From Fragilaria crotonensis (Eukaryota > Bacillariophyta > Fragilariophyceae > Fragilariales > Fragilariaceae), in assembly GCA_022925895.1 (NCBI GenBank), contig JAKSYS010000150.1:41238-105237 (forward strand): 64,000 nt of DNA, given 5' to 3'. Of this stretch, positions 22,069 through 33,153 are shown piece by piece; within the stretch, counting starts at the first letter, position 1; each line of letters begins with the position of its first letter. Made by a program: the position numbers and the translations under genes. The notes below the pieces were generated by a model. The model had not been told where the DNA came from, made no database searches, and worked only from the letters and a program-made list of their open reading frames with translations.

Positions 22069-25000
22069 GATGGTGGGGATGAATGAAGATTGTGATGATG
22101 ATTATATGCGAGTAGTGGATGGGAGGAGTAGCTCTATCAGGGTTGGTGGCGATCAGGTGATAAAGTTATGAATGTCTGTGCAATGTGCAACACAAACAAA
22201 CACAACTGTCGTCAAAAGACTTGTCCGTCGATTAAGCCAGATTCGTTTTGTGCGAGTGCAAAGACTGGAGTGTAATCTCTATGGAAAGAGAGAGTGATTG
22301 AGCTTTTGCCAAACCAAACAGAACAATTCTGAAATGAGAGGATAGCGACAGGCACTCAGCGTTCAGTACATCATTTGTGTACTGGTCTGCACAAAAAAAA
22401 CCTTGTGGAAATCAGCCCCAACGCGACAACCGGCGAATTCGTGCAAAATGCTTATGAGCAGTGTCTGGTACAAAATCTACATGACAAAGTTGGTCGACAA
22501 GCATGATGGCACCAGACACAATAGAAGGAAGTCTCTTCACGGCGGGCCGAAATGTCTACACTCTTATGGCTGCTCGGATGAATTTGTCTGGTACTCAAAC
22601 TTCGAAACAACCTCCAGTTGAGTACATTTCTACGGCTGGACAAACACAATAGATGTCTCCCGAAATTGATGTCTTCCCGAAACAATGTCCTCGTAAATAA
22701 ATGTCTCCTTGTTCAACAAGTCTTCGAATTGGGTACTTCAGTATCAATCAGAACTTCGATACTGCGTGCAATTTTGTATTTACAATTTCATCAACTATAA
22801 ACCAAAGTTTGATAAATTTACGTGTCGCCGAAGGGAAGACATTTATATAAAGTCTTTGGTACCAGAAGCGATGCGTTGGCAACGTGACATGCAAGGGAGA
22901 ACAAGTCATTGCAAACCCGAATCGGTACTGTGGTATCCGATTTCATGATGTAGCTTCTTTGTCGTTCAATGTACCTGCCAGAGGCGCGTTTCCGAATGTC
23001 CCCCTGTTCTATTCAATACATTTATGTAAACGATTATCATGTCCCCATTTCTTTGATGCCATTTGAATGTCACAAGGCATAATTGAAATTGTGACAGGTA
23101 CCACTCTACACCGCATCCAAGGTAAGATTCAGACATTCATAGGCGTTGATGATTTGTGAAGATGACCTTTCTTTCCCTGCGAATGAATATATGTTATAAC
23201 GAACTAGAATCGAAAGACGCCATCTGGCAGTGTCCTCCTCGTCACGAGCGACCTCAGAACACAAAAATGACTCCCGGAGGGTCGTTCGTATAGAAAAGAT
23301 GTTCCCGTTTTGACGAAGGTCATTCGACACGTCCGTGCCACGCGGGCACGTGTCGCAGGTAAGCGACCCAGGATTGAATCGTTTTTTTTGGAAGGAAAGG
23401 AGCACGAGCCGGGGTGTTAATTAAGGCGATCCGGCCAGCTTTTTGGACCTTAAAAAAGGCGGTGGCGGTGAGGGTTTTAGGGCTTTAGAGTTAAGGATTA
23501 CAACAGTCAAGAGTAGGAGTGTGCTCTTCCGCACTTCATGACAGACCACCAATCATCTAGAAGTAACTTCAACTGTTTCACCTCTCATCACTGCAATAGT
23601 TCAGTTCCAAGTCTCATTACAGGCTACTGGCTACTGCCTACTGCTCCTATTGGAGTACTGACATCCCTGCTGGCCATGTGCCACGTACCCTAGTAATCGA
23701 GCATTGGATGCAACAGTTTATAGGGATCCAGTATCTTTCCTCATTGCAAATGCCACAAACAGCACGGGGTGTGACAGCCTGTAGCCAAGTGTTATTGTTG
23801 TTGAAACAAAAATGTTCAAACCATGATTGTCCTTCACAGAACCAGCATGCCTGCTTTGCTTCTTTACTCTCTTATCAAGTGCCAGTAGGTCAAAAGTAGC
23901 TAGAAGTAATACAATGCTCCACTACTGATGCTGCCTGCTTAGGATAAGCTGTTGAAATTATCATTTTTTCCATTGTCTCGCTCTACAGTCCCCAGCAGCC
24001 AGCCAGAGGCTGATCCTTTTTCTGGGGTTGTTTGAATTGCTGCTGCTGGCTGAAAATTATTGCCTACTACTAGCTGGTGTCACTGAACTTTTGGCAAAAC
24101 TGCAAGCTCATTTTCACTTCCATATTTACTCTTGCAGCAACAGCAAGTGAGAACTGGTGAATCCTCATTTGGAAATATTTCAAGTGGCATGCTGGTGGTA
24201 CACCAAACTTTTGTCACATTTTGCTCCTTCCTGAGGAGGATCATAGTGGTGATGCTGCATTGGTAGTGTGCAGCAAGCAAATTTTTGTTTGTGGATTCAC
24301 CAGTGTTGGTGACTTGCAAGAAGATCCCTCAATGCCACAATAAATTTCACTGCTACTATTCCTCAAAGTGTTGTGCTCGCCGCTCCGGTGGAGGACACAA
24401 GTAAATGGTAAATTACCATGCCACTACCAAGTAACAGTAGACCATGAACATGGTACTCGGTGTACCGGTACCAGGTACTCCGGACTCAAGTACAGATGCA
24501 GTCTCAAGTTACTGTAGTACTAGTAAATGGTACTTTACCATGCCACTACCAGGTAACAGTAGACAGTAGACCATGAACATGGTACTCGGTGTACCTGTAC
24601 TCCGGACTCCAGTACAGATGCAGTCTCAAGTTACAGTAGTACTCAGTACTGGAGTACTTAGTATAATAAAAATCGCAGCACTGTAACGCCGCTGCAACGA
24701 ATGACGCGTGGAGGTGAACGGTGACCACACAATTGTTTGAATAGACGGTGTGTAAAAGTACTGTACTGGAGTACTAGTAGTACTTGTACGGGATACAGTA
24801 CTCAGTACACGGATTTTTAAGGGATTTGTGATTGATGAGATGCTTTGTGGCGATTATGTAGAGTGCACAAACATGTATGCTGTACGAGTGCTGTAGTATA
24901 ATACGTGCGCCATGTTCACAGTTCATAGTACCAGGTAGGTACAGTATCTCCTTCTGACAACAATCGGCAGTACACTTTGGCAATTCGACAACTCGACAAC

Positions 25001-25102
25001 ATACCGCCTCATTGTCATTATCGTCACATTGATTCTATACCTGATATCACACATATCATACAACACCAAGCATAAACAACATCAACAACAGCAACAGAAA
25101 CC
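22069..25102. other. intergenic, no gene seen
   Basis: Contains the presumed 5' regions of two divergent genes, a CpG-poor block at about 23980-24375, and GTAC-rich sequence at about 24440-24960. Open frames are short, without motifs. Confidence 0.45.
24401..24640. repeat. 122-bp imperfect tandem duplication, GTAC-rich
   Basis: GTAAATGGTA starts at 24401 and again at 24523. Both copies share TTACCATGCCACTACCA, AACATGGTACTCGGTGTACC and ACAGATGCAGTCTCAAGTTAC. Copy 1 contains GTACCAGGTAC at 24468-24478. Confidence 0.75.
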
Positions 25103-26665
25103 ATGGCAGTTGGCAGCACAAGTAGTGCCATTGTGACAAACGCTGCGCTTTGTACGTTGACGGCATCTGCATCGGTATTGGAACGAGATGTTGTCTTGCA
25201 ATTGGTACTCCATTTAGCATCAGATCGTCAAGTGAAACAGCGAATTTTGGCGTCAAATGCCAATGCAAAGAAGGGAACTGTTCCAAAGAACAACAATAAG
25301 GACAAGGATGTCTTGACATTACAACAACATGTTGAAACAAGTAGTGGTGGTGGTGATTCTGGAGGTGTTGTCTTGACCCAACGGGCATCGATTTTGAGAG
25401 CCTTGGCAGGACCATTCTTGCATTATGCACTTGATTTTATTCTCTTGGGTGGACATGGTGCTGCCAGTCAAAATGCTGGTTCTCAAAAGTCAGTTGTCGC
25501 CATGTCATCCTTGGCAAGTTGGATGACTGTAGCACATGATGTTGCCAAGTATGTTACAGCAAACAACGCCGCCGACGACGAGAATTTCCAAACAAATCTA
25601 TTCCAACACCTCGAACAGCATTTGGAAACGAGAGCATTCCTGATTCCTTCGTCGCAAGCCACATTGGCCGATATGGATCTCTGTATTGCACTCCTCCGTC
25701 TGGTCAACAACAATACTACGAATGCATGGGATTTCACGACAACTCCCAACATTGTACGATGGATCACCACGGTTCATGCTCAAATGACCAACCTGGGAGC
25801 CAAACAATTGCCACCACTCGTTGCTGCTGTAACGAAGACGACGACGTCGATCCCAATGCCCATTTTCTTTTACGGAACCGAACAAGAATCATTCCCATCC
25901 ACGACAGCACCCGCCACGACGACATCTTCGGGTACCAAGGGACAGAAGCAGCCATCTGCAACAACTGTAGCAGCACCAGCACCAGCACCAGCATCGGTGG
26001 CGGCTGCTACTGGTGGCGGCTTGACGGAGGAAGAGAAAAAGGCTGCTGCTGACAAGCGTGCTGCGAAAAAGGCCGCATCCAAAAAAGCAGCCCCTACAGC
26101 TCCTACTGCAACTCCCGAACCTGCCATTGACATTACCGCCCTTGACATTCGGATTGGTAAAATTCTCAAGGCATGGCATCATCCAGAATCCGACAAACTC
26201 TTTTGTGAAGAAGTCGATGTCGGTGAAGATAAGCCTCGTCAGATTGCTTCTGGATTGCGTGCCTTTTATCAAACGGAGGACCTTGTGGATCGGTACGTAC
26301 TCGTCCTTTGCAATCTCAAGAGTCGTAATCTTGCTGGATTCCCATCGCATGGCATGGTCCTGTGTGCATCCGATGACAGTCATGAAAAGGTGGAATTTGT
26401 TGGGCCAACATCTACTGCTAGTACAACATTGCCAATTCCTGGTGAACGCCTCTTGTTTGGAACACTGACGGGTGAACCCGAACCAGAAAACAAGGTGGCC
26501 AAGAAAAAAATTGTCGAAAAGGTATTGCCGAATCTTCGCACCAATGCCAATGGTTTGGTGGTGTACACTGCCGCCGACGGACAAGACCATGTGGCCCATA
26601 CGACCACCATTCCACAGGGAAACCTTGCTGCCATTAATCTCATGGCCAATGCACATGTTGCGTGA
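25103..26665 (+). CDS. Arc1p/EMAPII-like tRNA-binding protein
   Basis: One exon of 520 residues; the start ATG at 25103 sits in ACCATGG after a CAA-rich leader. Residues about 1-270 are helical and resemble the GST-C-like N-terminal part of Arc1p/AIMP-type cofactors (weak inference). Residues about 285-338 are an Ala/Lys-rich linker (EEEKKAAADKRAAKKAASKK). Residues about 341-515 are an OB-fold tRNA-binding domain with the family hallmarks: LDIRIGKI, HPESDKLFCEEVDVGE, QIASGLR, VLVLCNLKSRNLAGFPSHGM and PGERL. The EMAPII-type C-terminal extension follows. The expected role is to bind tRNA non-specifically and deliver it to a cytosolic aminoacyl-tRNA synthetase partner. The synthetase-independent length argues against it being a methionyl- or tyrosyl-tRNA synthetase tail. 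Confidence 0.9.
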   Translation: MAVGSTSSAIVTNAALCTLTASASVLERDVVLQLVLHLASDRQVKQRILASNANAKKGTVPKNNNKDKDVLTLQQHVETSSGGGDSGGVVLTQRASILRALAGPFLHYALDFILLGGHGAASQNAGSQKSVVAMSSLASWMTVAHDVAKYVTANNAADDENFQTNLFQHLEQHLETRAFLIPSSQATLADMDLCIALLRLVNNNTTNAWDFTTTPNIVRWITTVHAQMTNLGAKQLPPLVAAVTKTTTSIPMPIFFYGTEQESFPSTTAPATTTSSGTKGQKQPSATTVAAPAPAPASVAAATGGGLTEEEKKAAADKRAAKKAASKKAAPTAPTATPEPAIDITALDIRIGKILKAWHHPESDKLFCEEVDVGEDKPRQIASGLRAFYQTEDLVDRYVLVLCNLKSRNLAGFPSHGMVLCASDDSHEKVEFVGPTSTASTTLPIPGERLLFGTLTGEPEPENKVAKKKIVEKVLPNLRTNANGLVVYTAADGQDHVAHTTTIPQGNLAAINLMANAHVA

Positions 26666-27110
26666 ATGCAATAAGTGAGTGAGTGATGAAGGCAAGAAGA
26701 ACGGCACAAGACATGAATGACAATCGAAATAAGAAATGGGGATCACCCTCAAAGGTAATGATTTATTTATATAAAAAATAATTAGTTTAACAAGAAGTGG
26801 AGCGTTTCGCTATCTTTGGACGAGCAAGTATTTTTGTAGACACTCCTGGCCTCTCTACCCCCGCACATCAGTTGCGCTCCGCCTCGAAACTATATTCCAG
26901 CAATGGCCTTCGACAGCTACACATGATACTAATATATGTATGACCTCCATAACGAAATACGAGCCATTGAGAAAACCTTGATTCTCTAGTCTCTTATTCT
27001 CTAACGAGTTGCCACCCTTGATCAGATTGCAAAATCTTTCACACCTCCATCACTCGCCACCCCTATACTCATCTCCTCCTCCTCGTCGTCTTCGCCACCA
27101 CAACTTTTCT
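26666..27110. other. convergent intergenic gap
   Basis: Separates the 3' ends of the tRNA-binding gene and clpP. An AT-rich run at about 26758-26795 could hold a poly(A) signal for the former. No gene seen. Confidence 0.4.
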
Positions 27111-28363
27111 TTAAAGTTGACTATCCTGATCCTTACTATATTCCAAAACCCGATCAATCAATCCATATTCCACCGCCTCTTGGGCCGAAAGAAAGTTATC
27201 CCGATCCAAATCCTGAACAATCTGTTGGACTGTCCTACCCGTCATCATGGCATACAATTTACAAATATTATCACGAATTCTCATAATTTGTGTCGCCTCG
27301 ACTTTAATATCTTCCGCCTGTCCCTGAGCGCCTCCCATGGGCTGATGGATCATGATGCGGGACGATGGGAGTGCCAAACGTTTGCCCTTGGAGCCGGCAG
27401 CCAGAATGAAGGATGCCATGCTGGCGGCCAGACCCAAATTGATGGTAATGACTTCGGATTTGATGTGCTGCATGGCATCGTAAATGGCCAATCCGGAAAT
27501 GACAGATCCACCGGGGCAGTTGATGTAGAGATAAATGGGTTTGGAGGAGTCTTCGGAATCGAGGTAGAGCATGACACCAATCACTTGATTGGCGAGTTCG
27601 TCGTCAATTTCGGAACCCAAAAAGATGATGCGTTCGCGGTACAAGCGATTGTAAATGTCGACCCTGGATGATGAGTGGCATTGTTGGAGAGAGTGTTAGG
27701 ATATGCAGGATGAAATGTGGTATTCCCAAGTGTTGAGAGATGCAAAAGAAGATGTGGCACTTGGATACTCGACCGAGAAGGATCGGCGTAGCCATGCAGC
27801 AATAACAAAAGTAACAACACTAATAACGTCGAGCACCACGTACCAATCTGCCGATTGCGATCCTGGAACACGATAGGCAACCTTGGGGACACCAATGGGC
27901 ATCATGGTAATTCTTTGATTGGCACTACCAGTCGTCGATGAGGAAGACGAATGGCCACTGTAAATGGAACGAACATTCTTGGACATTATGGAACTCTGAA
28001 CCAAGTGATGATTGGCATTGGGAACAAATGATGGTGCTGTTTAACGTGATGAGAGAAAAGATACTGTACGTTAGCGGGATGGTATCAAATGCATATTACC
28101 TGTGCATACGACCAGCAAGCATCATGGCTACCACTGCGATTGAGCATGATATTCAACACTCAATTCTCAAGATGTACACTGACAACTTGTTCATCATACT
28201 ACACTCTCGATTGTCTCTGAGTAACGATCAGACTCTCGTTCTGTCTCAGTCTCGGTCCCGATCCACATTAACTTGATTGTTGTCCTTAACACTTACCATA
28301 GGAAGATGCCAAGCCCAAGAGGCAGGCTTGGAACACAACGACAGCTAGACTGCTTCGAATCAT
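27111..28363 (-). CDS. clpP: plastid-targeted ATP-dependent Clp protease proteolytic subunit, three exons
   Basis: Exons are 28297-28363, 27844-28036 and 27111-27663. Introns are 260 bp (GTAAGT/AACAG) and 180 bp (GTACGT/TCCAG); the spliced product is 270 residues. Exon 1 encodes a short signal peptide ([19 protein letters not shown]). The exon 1-2 junction creates ASSYAP, close to the ASAFAP motif that directs diatom proteins through the complex plastid membranes, with Tyr instead of Phe. Residues about 25-85 form a Ser/Asn-rich transit region. Residues about 86-265 are a full ClpP fold. The nucleophile is Ser168 in GLAASMASF, the base His193 in IMIHQPMGG, and the Asp lies in the [13 protein letters not shown] segment. 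YRERIIFLG and PGGSV are typical. It would form the barrel that degrades unfolded stromal proteins with a ClpC-type partner. A duplicated fragment of exon 2 lies at 61853-62010. Confidence 0.93.
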
Positions 28364-30247
28364 GATCTTTACTATGAATACGAGTGGAGATCTTTAATCA
28401 CAGCTCAAGACGGAACAGACAACGTGTCAGACTACAAGAAGCAATATGACGGTGTGGATGAAGAGAACGAGCAATGAGCAGAGACGGGAATTTCAAACCC
28501 AGCCCACCCAAACCCACTGCCCACCCAAACCCATTGGGTTAAGGGTGGGTTTTGGGTGAGCTCAGGATTTCATGGGTGGGTCTGGGTGGGCCGGCAAATC
28601 ATAGCAAAAAATGACTGTAGATGTTTGCTACCGGTAGTAGTAGAGCCATCTAGTCCAGTACTAACTACTGGGTTTGGGTGGGTTTGGGTAGGTCTTGGTA
28701 GATCGTATGGGTTCTGGGTGGGTTTGGGCTGGTACTTCCGTGAGCGTAGCTTTACGTGGGTACCCATGGGTTTGATATTTTCAGAAATTCCCGTCTCTGA
28801 TGAGCAGAGGCGAGCAGAGTGATGCCGAACGACCAAGGTTCACACATGAACCGGGAATTCTCTACCAGTGGTGTGCATTACGGTTGTACAGGTACCAGGT
28901 ACCTGGTACTGTTAACAGCCTGTTTGCGTGGTGCTGGTACTCCAGTACAGTACAAATGTAGCGGGTATTCATGCCACGAGAGGGTTTAAGACGCCGTGGA
29001 TCAAGTACTGCTGTACTATCATCCAGCACTACTACCGGGAGTACCGTTACAGCAGCCTCCAGAATACCATCCACCACGTGGAATGCACTGACTGACGCAT
29101 CCCGTGTCCAAAGACCATAAAAAATGAAGGATATGCTAGAGACCCCTAGTCGATAAGTGGAAGTCCTTTGATCCATACAAATGTGCCTATACATCAATCA
29201 AAGTGGAAGGCCACCTTGATTGGGAATGATGCGATGTGCAACAATGCTCCATGTCAATAATGATCCATTTGTAAGAAGCTTGACGATGATGACGTTCGGT
29301 CCATCCACCAGTCTTTCAGAAGAAGTTTTTGGAACAAATCCCAAGATGTTATTGGCACATGGGCCATGGCTCGTTTCGCGTCTGGTCCGGGGAACGACGA
29401 AACACACTGGATGCACTCCACGTGACAAACGATTATCAAACGTTCCACGAAATTGAAAAAGATGGTTCATGGTTGCTTCCCGGAGAAAAAAAGGGAGTTG
29501 GGCACATCTTGTCGGCCACAGGATAGGGTATTCCCACTTATATCCCTTGAACGTTTTTTTGGACAACCGGGCAAGCACATGCCGTCCTTCCTGCCAACGA
29601 AATAGCAAAACTGCCACGAACAAGGAAAAGCGAGAATGACAAACAGCCCTTCGGGGACAACACTCTCGTACATGCTATTCGCGTCGCTGGGTCTTGCCAT
29701 GAAACATCCGCATCAATGAGGTTGACCAAAGTGCTTGAGAGAAAAAGCAATAATCGCAACTGACCTTGAGGGATGAGCCTCTCGAAACAGAGGTTCGGAT
29801 CATCCGAGCGAGGTGACATCTTCGAGTGGATTTGACTTGCCGGTGAGTTTCGACTGAATGAAGAAGTCCGGAGAACGTAATGCCCAGTGCGACACATGAA
29901 GATCATGAAGGACACGGAGTACGTGCGTTGGTAATGTTGAGCATCGTACTGGGTTCGAGTCGTGATCTCGGCCTCTGTATGTTCCGTGACACCTTGCAGT
30001 ACGAACGCTGGGAGAACTAGTACATGATCAAGGGAAGAATTGATTGATGAAGTGCTATGAGGGTTTCCTTAGTCATTGTCAAGAATCGACGGTGGTGCTG
30101 TGAGCCCTGTGCGTCTCTTTCGAAACGTCGAAAAGTTGTACTCCGTAGGGCGCAGACATCAATGGTTAATCTAGAGTGTGTACCAAAATCATAATGAGCG
30201 AACAAGTGGTCTTTTCAATTATTTATGGCGAGGCAATTTGAAACAAA
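28364..30247. other. intergenic, no gene seen; contains G-rich block and ankyrin 3' flank module
   Basis: 28364-28480 is the clpP 5' region. 28892-28909 is an 18-bp perfect palindrome (GTACCAGGTACCTGGTAC). From about 29770 the sequence matches the flank at 37670-38120 (GATTTGACTTGCCGG and GATTGACTTGCCGG; TGCTCGATCAATGGCCC), which marks a segmental duplication 3' of the ankyrin genes. Open frames of 100-140 codons here lack motifs. Confidence 0.45.
28495..28770. repeat. TGGGTTTGGG-type G-rich repeats in both orientations
   Basis: C-rich copies (CCCACCCAAACCCA) at about 28500-28535 face G-rich copies (AAGGGTGGGTTTTGGGTG) at about 28541-28590. More G-rich copies lie at about 28670-28735. The resemblance to telomere-like tracts is superficial because the unit length varies. 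Confidence 0.6.
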
Positions 30248-30787
30248 ACTGCGGACGTGCTCGATCAATGGCCCCAATTGATGGGGCGACTAGTTTAGGG
30301 AAACATTTTACCATCGCATATTCTGGTAATCATAAAAGAAGAGGTCTTACCACTGCTGTTTGAGCGCTATTACAGCGTGAACACCGTCAATCAACCTAGT
30401 TTCATCCGACATATCCTCTCGTTCGCCTCGTGACGTCGCAAACGCTGCCCAAAGTCAATCAAACTCGTTTCATCCAATTTGCATCTTTCCGGCGACTACT
30501 GCTCTCGTGCACGTCACACTGCGGACGTGCTCGATCAATGGCCCCATCTGATGGGGCGACTAGTTTAGGGAAACATGTTACCATCACATGTTCAGATAAT
30601 CATAGTTGAAGAGGTCTTGCCCCTGCTCTTTGAGCGCTATTACAGCGCGAACACCGTCAATCAAACTAGTTTCATCCGACATATCCTCTCGTTCGCCTCG
30701 TGACGTCGCAAACGCTGCCCAAAGTCAATCAAACTCGTTTCATCCAATTTGCATCTTTCCGGCGACTACTGCTCTCGTCCGCGTCGT
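30248..30787. repeat. 270-bp tandem duplication at the 3' end of an ankyrin gene
   Basis: ACTGCGGACGTGCTCGATCA starts at 30248 and 30518. The two copies are highly similar through TCATCCAATTTGCATCTTTC. The second copy overlaps the last ~20 codons of the out-of-frame ankyrin tail (30729-30984). Confidence 0.85.
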
Positions 30788-30984
30788 GACGTCGCAAACG
30801 CACCTTGGCGTGTTCTTCCAGACAGTGCGCCACATCTGCCTCGTCACGACTGTGGACCAGATCCATAGCAGTCGAGCCTGCTTTATTCGCTAGATTGGTA
30901 TCCACATTGTCGCGATTCAACAGCATGGTAACAGTGTCCAATCTGCGTTGGAGACACGCCCACATGAGGGGGGTGTAACCAAGT

Positions 30985-33153
30985 TTACCCTGAACCCTGA
31001 ACATTCACATCCACCTCCTCGTGCTGTAGCAACTCGGCAACCACATCCCAATATTCAAACTGTATCGCCCATGACAAGGCAGTGGGACCAATAAGGTTTT
31101 CGGCATTCATATCTACCATGACGTAATGTCCATTACCCCAATGAAGAGGCTCAAAGGCCCTATCCAGTAACAGTGAGGTGTCAAATCCCAAACTTCTGGC
31201 ATTCACATCAACCTTGTCGTGCTTCAGCAACTCGCAAACAATGCCCGAATTCCCATTTGCACAGGCGACAATAAGAGCAGTGTACCCGCAATGATTTCTG
31301 ACATTCACATCCACTTTGTTGTGTTTGAGCAGCGCACATACCACATCAAATCCACCCCGTCTACATGCATGGATGAGGGCGGTGTCACCATTGGCATCAT
31401 GCACATTTACATTCACCTTCTCGTGTTTTAGCAATTCACAAGCAATATTGAAATGGTCCCACAAAACTGCACCGATGAGGGGTGTTTGCCTCCATTTATC
31501 TCTCGCATTCACATCCCCTTTGTTGTGTTTCAGTAACTCAACCACACCCAAATGACCATTCCAACTTGCTCGCCTGAAAGCATCATCGCGGACATTTACG
31601 TCCACCTTGTCGTGTTTCAGCAACTCCCGAACCACATCCACGTGACCATTCCGACTCGCCAATGTCAGGGCTGTGTTACTATATCCATCCATGGCATTGG
31701 CGTCAACATTGTCGAGTTTCAGTAACTCTCGAATCACATCCGAATGACCCTTTCCACTTGCTGCTACAAGAGCGTCGTGATCACATATACATGTTGCATC
31801 ACCCTTTCTGTAGTTCAACAACGCATGGACCACATCCAAGTGACCCTCTTCGCTTGCTAATTTGAGCGCTGTGTAGCCCCGTTCATCTGTCGCGTTGACA
31901 TCAACCTTGTCGAGCATCAACAGCTCATGAAGCACATTCAAATGGCCGTTCTTGCATGCCAATTGGAGCGCTGCATCGAAATTTCCACCAATCGAATTGC
32001 CATCCGCCTTATCGTGTTGCAATACCTCACGAACCACATCCGAATGGCCACCCAGGCACGCCAATGTGAGGGGAGTGTTTTTTTTGCCGCGTCGTTTGAA
32101 ATCGACATCCACCAAATTGTGATTCAGCAACTCATGAACCACATTGTAGAGATCCTCATCACTTGGGTCGCTAGCACTGGCGCCCAATTTGTCGCTACTA
32201 GTACCCAGTAATTTACGAGCGACATCACCAAGTTCCACATAGCTCGCCCTGATAAGGGATGTGGAGTAATTAAGGTTGTTGGAATTCATCTCCACCATGG
32301 TTCGATTCAGAATGTTGTCGCGCTTAATCAAGTCACGAACAACATCCACTCGGCCGTTCTTGCATGCCAACTGGAGGGCTGCATTAAAAATTGTGCAAAT
32401 CGCATCACCACGCACCTCGTCGTGTTTTGACAACTCGCAAGCCACATCGCAGTGGCCCATTTCACGTGCCATTTTTAGCGCAGTGTAGCCATTACCGTTG
32501 CGAGCATTTACATCCACCCTCAGATGATTCAGCAGTTCACGAAGAACATCACTGTGGCCCTTCCAACTTGCCTTCATCAGTGCTGTTTCCCCACAACTGT
32601 CGGTAGCGTTGATATCCACCTCGTCGTGTTTCAGTAACTCACGAACAACATCACAATTGCCATGAAAACTTGCCCACATAAGGGGTGTGTAGCCATCATT
32701 CTCACTTGCATTGACATCCACCTCATGGTGTTCCAGCAACTCACGAACAATATCAAAGTGGCCTGCAAAACTTGCTGTTAGAAGGGCTGTGCCACCATTG
32801 TTCTCATTTGCATTAACATCCACTCGTTTATGTTTCAGTAACTCGCGAACGACATTGCAGTGGCCCTCTCCGCTTGCAATTGTAAGGGCTGTGTCGCCAT
32901 CACTGTTGGTAGCATTAACATCTACCTCTTCGCGTTTCAGCAATTCACGAACAATGTCACAGTGACCCTCTTCACTTGCCGTTATAAGGGCCGTGTCACC
33001 AAATTCATCCCGTACATTCAGATCCAACTCTCCGTTTTTCAGCAACTCAAGCAGTACATCCAAATGACCATGATAGCTGGCGTTAATGAAGGCTTTGCTG
33101 ACATTTCGATTTGAGACCTTCGCTCTTGTTGCACTAATTGTGTAATCCGTCAT
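30985..33153 (-). CDS. ankyrin-repeat protein A, C-terminal end lost by frameshift
   Basis: From the ATG at 33153 (MTDYTISATRAK) the frame is open for 722 residues and consists almost wholly of about 20 ankyrin repeats with a 34-residue period (consensus G-TALI-AS-GH-DVV-ELLKHD-VDVNA). It is a helix-turn-helix solenoid and would act by binding other proteins; no enzyme domain is visible. A tandem 7-bp duplication (ACCCTGA twice, 30987-31000) shifts the frame and gives an early stop. The expected last repeats and basic tail (CLEEHAKVRLRRHDAD...) remain readable at 30729-31004 in another frame. Upstream, in-frame codons to 33240 lack an ATG but resemble the region before the repeats of paralogue C, so the N terminus may be truncated. 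Confidence 0.75.
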   Translation of the reverse strand: MTDYTISATRAKVSNRNVSKAFINASYHGHLDVLLELLKNGELDLNVRDEFGDTALITASEEGHCDIVRELLKREEVDVNATNSDGDTALTIASGEGHCNVVRELLKHKRVDVNANENNGGTALLTASFAGHFDIVRELLEHHEVDVNASENDGYTPLMWASFHGNCDVVRELLKHDEVDINATDSCGETALMKASWKGHSDVLRELLNHLRVDVNARNGNGYTALKMAREMGHCDVACELSKHDEVRGDAICTIFNAALQLACKNGRVDVVRDLIKRDNILNRTMVEMNSNNLNYSTSLIRASYVELGDVARKLLGTSSDKLGASASDPSDEDLYNVVHELLNHNLVDVDFKRRGKKNTPLTLACLGGHSDVVREVLQHDKADGNSIGGNFDAALQLACKNGHLNVLHELLMLDKVDVNATDERGYTALKLASEEGHLDVVHALLNYRKGDATCICDHDALVAASGKGHSDVIRELLKLDNVDANAMDGYSNTALTLASRNGHVDVVRELLKHDKVDVNVRDDAFRRASWNGHLGVVELLKHNKGDVNARDKWRQTPLIGAVLWDHFNIACELLKHEKVNVNVHDANGDTALIHACRRGGFDVVCALLKHNKVDVNVRNHCGYTALIVACANGNSGIVCELLKHDKVDVNARSLGFDTSLLLDRAFEPLHWGNGHYVMVDMNAENLIGPTALSWAIQFEYWDVVAELLQHEEVDVNVQGSG

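Noticed and set aside
25889-26752. 287-codon open frame on the minus strand
   Set aside because: Antisense to the tRNA-binding OB-fold, which is clearly the real gene.
27009-27671. 220-codon open frame on the plus strand
   Set aside because: Antisense to ClpP, whose catalytic motifs are certain.
28498-28745. Interstitial telomere
   Set aside because: Unit length and sequence vary (TGGGTTTGGG, GGGTGGG, TTGGGTAGG), and both strands are represented; not a regular telomeric array.
28556-28822. Trp/Gly-rich open frames on both strands
   Set aside because: They only translate the TGGGTTTGGG repeats.
29198-29915. Overlapping minus-strand frames of 125-141 codons
   Set aside because: No recognisable domain, and part of the segment is the decayed flank shared with 37.6-38.2 kb.
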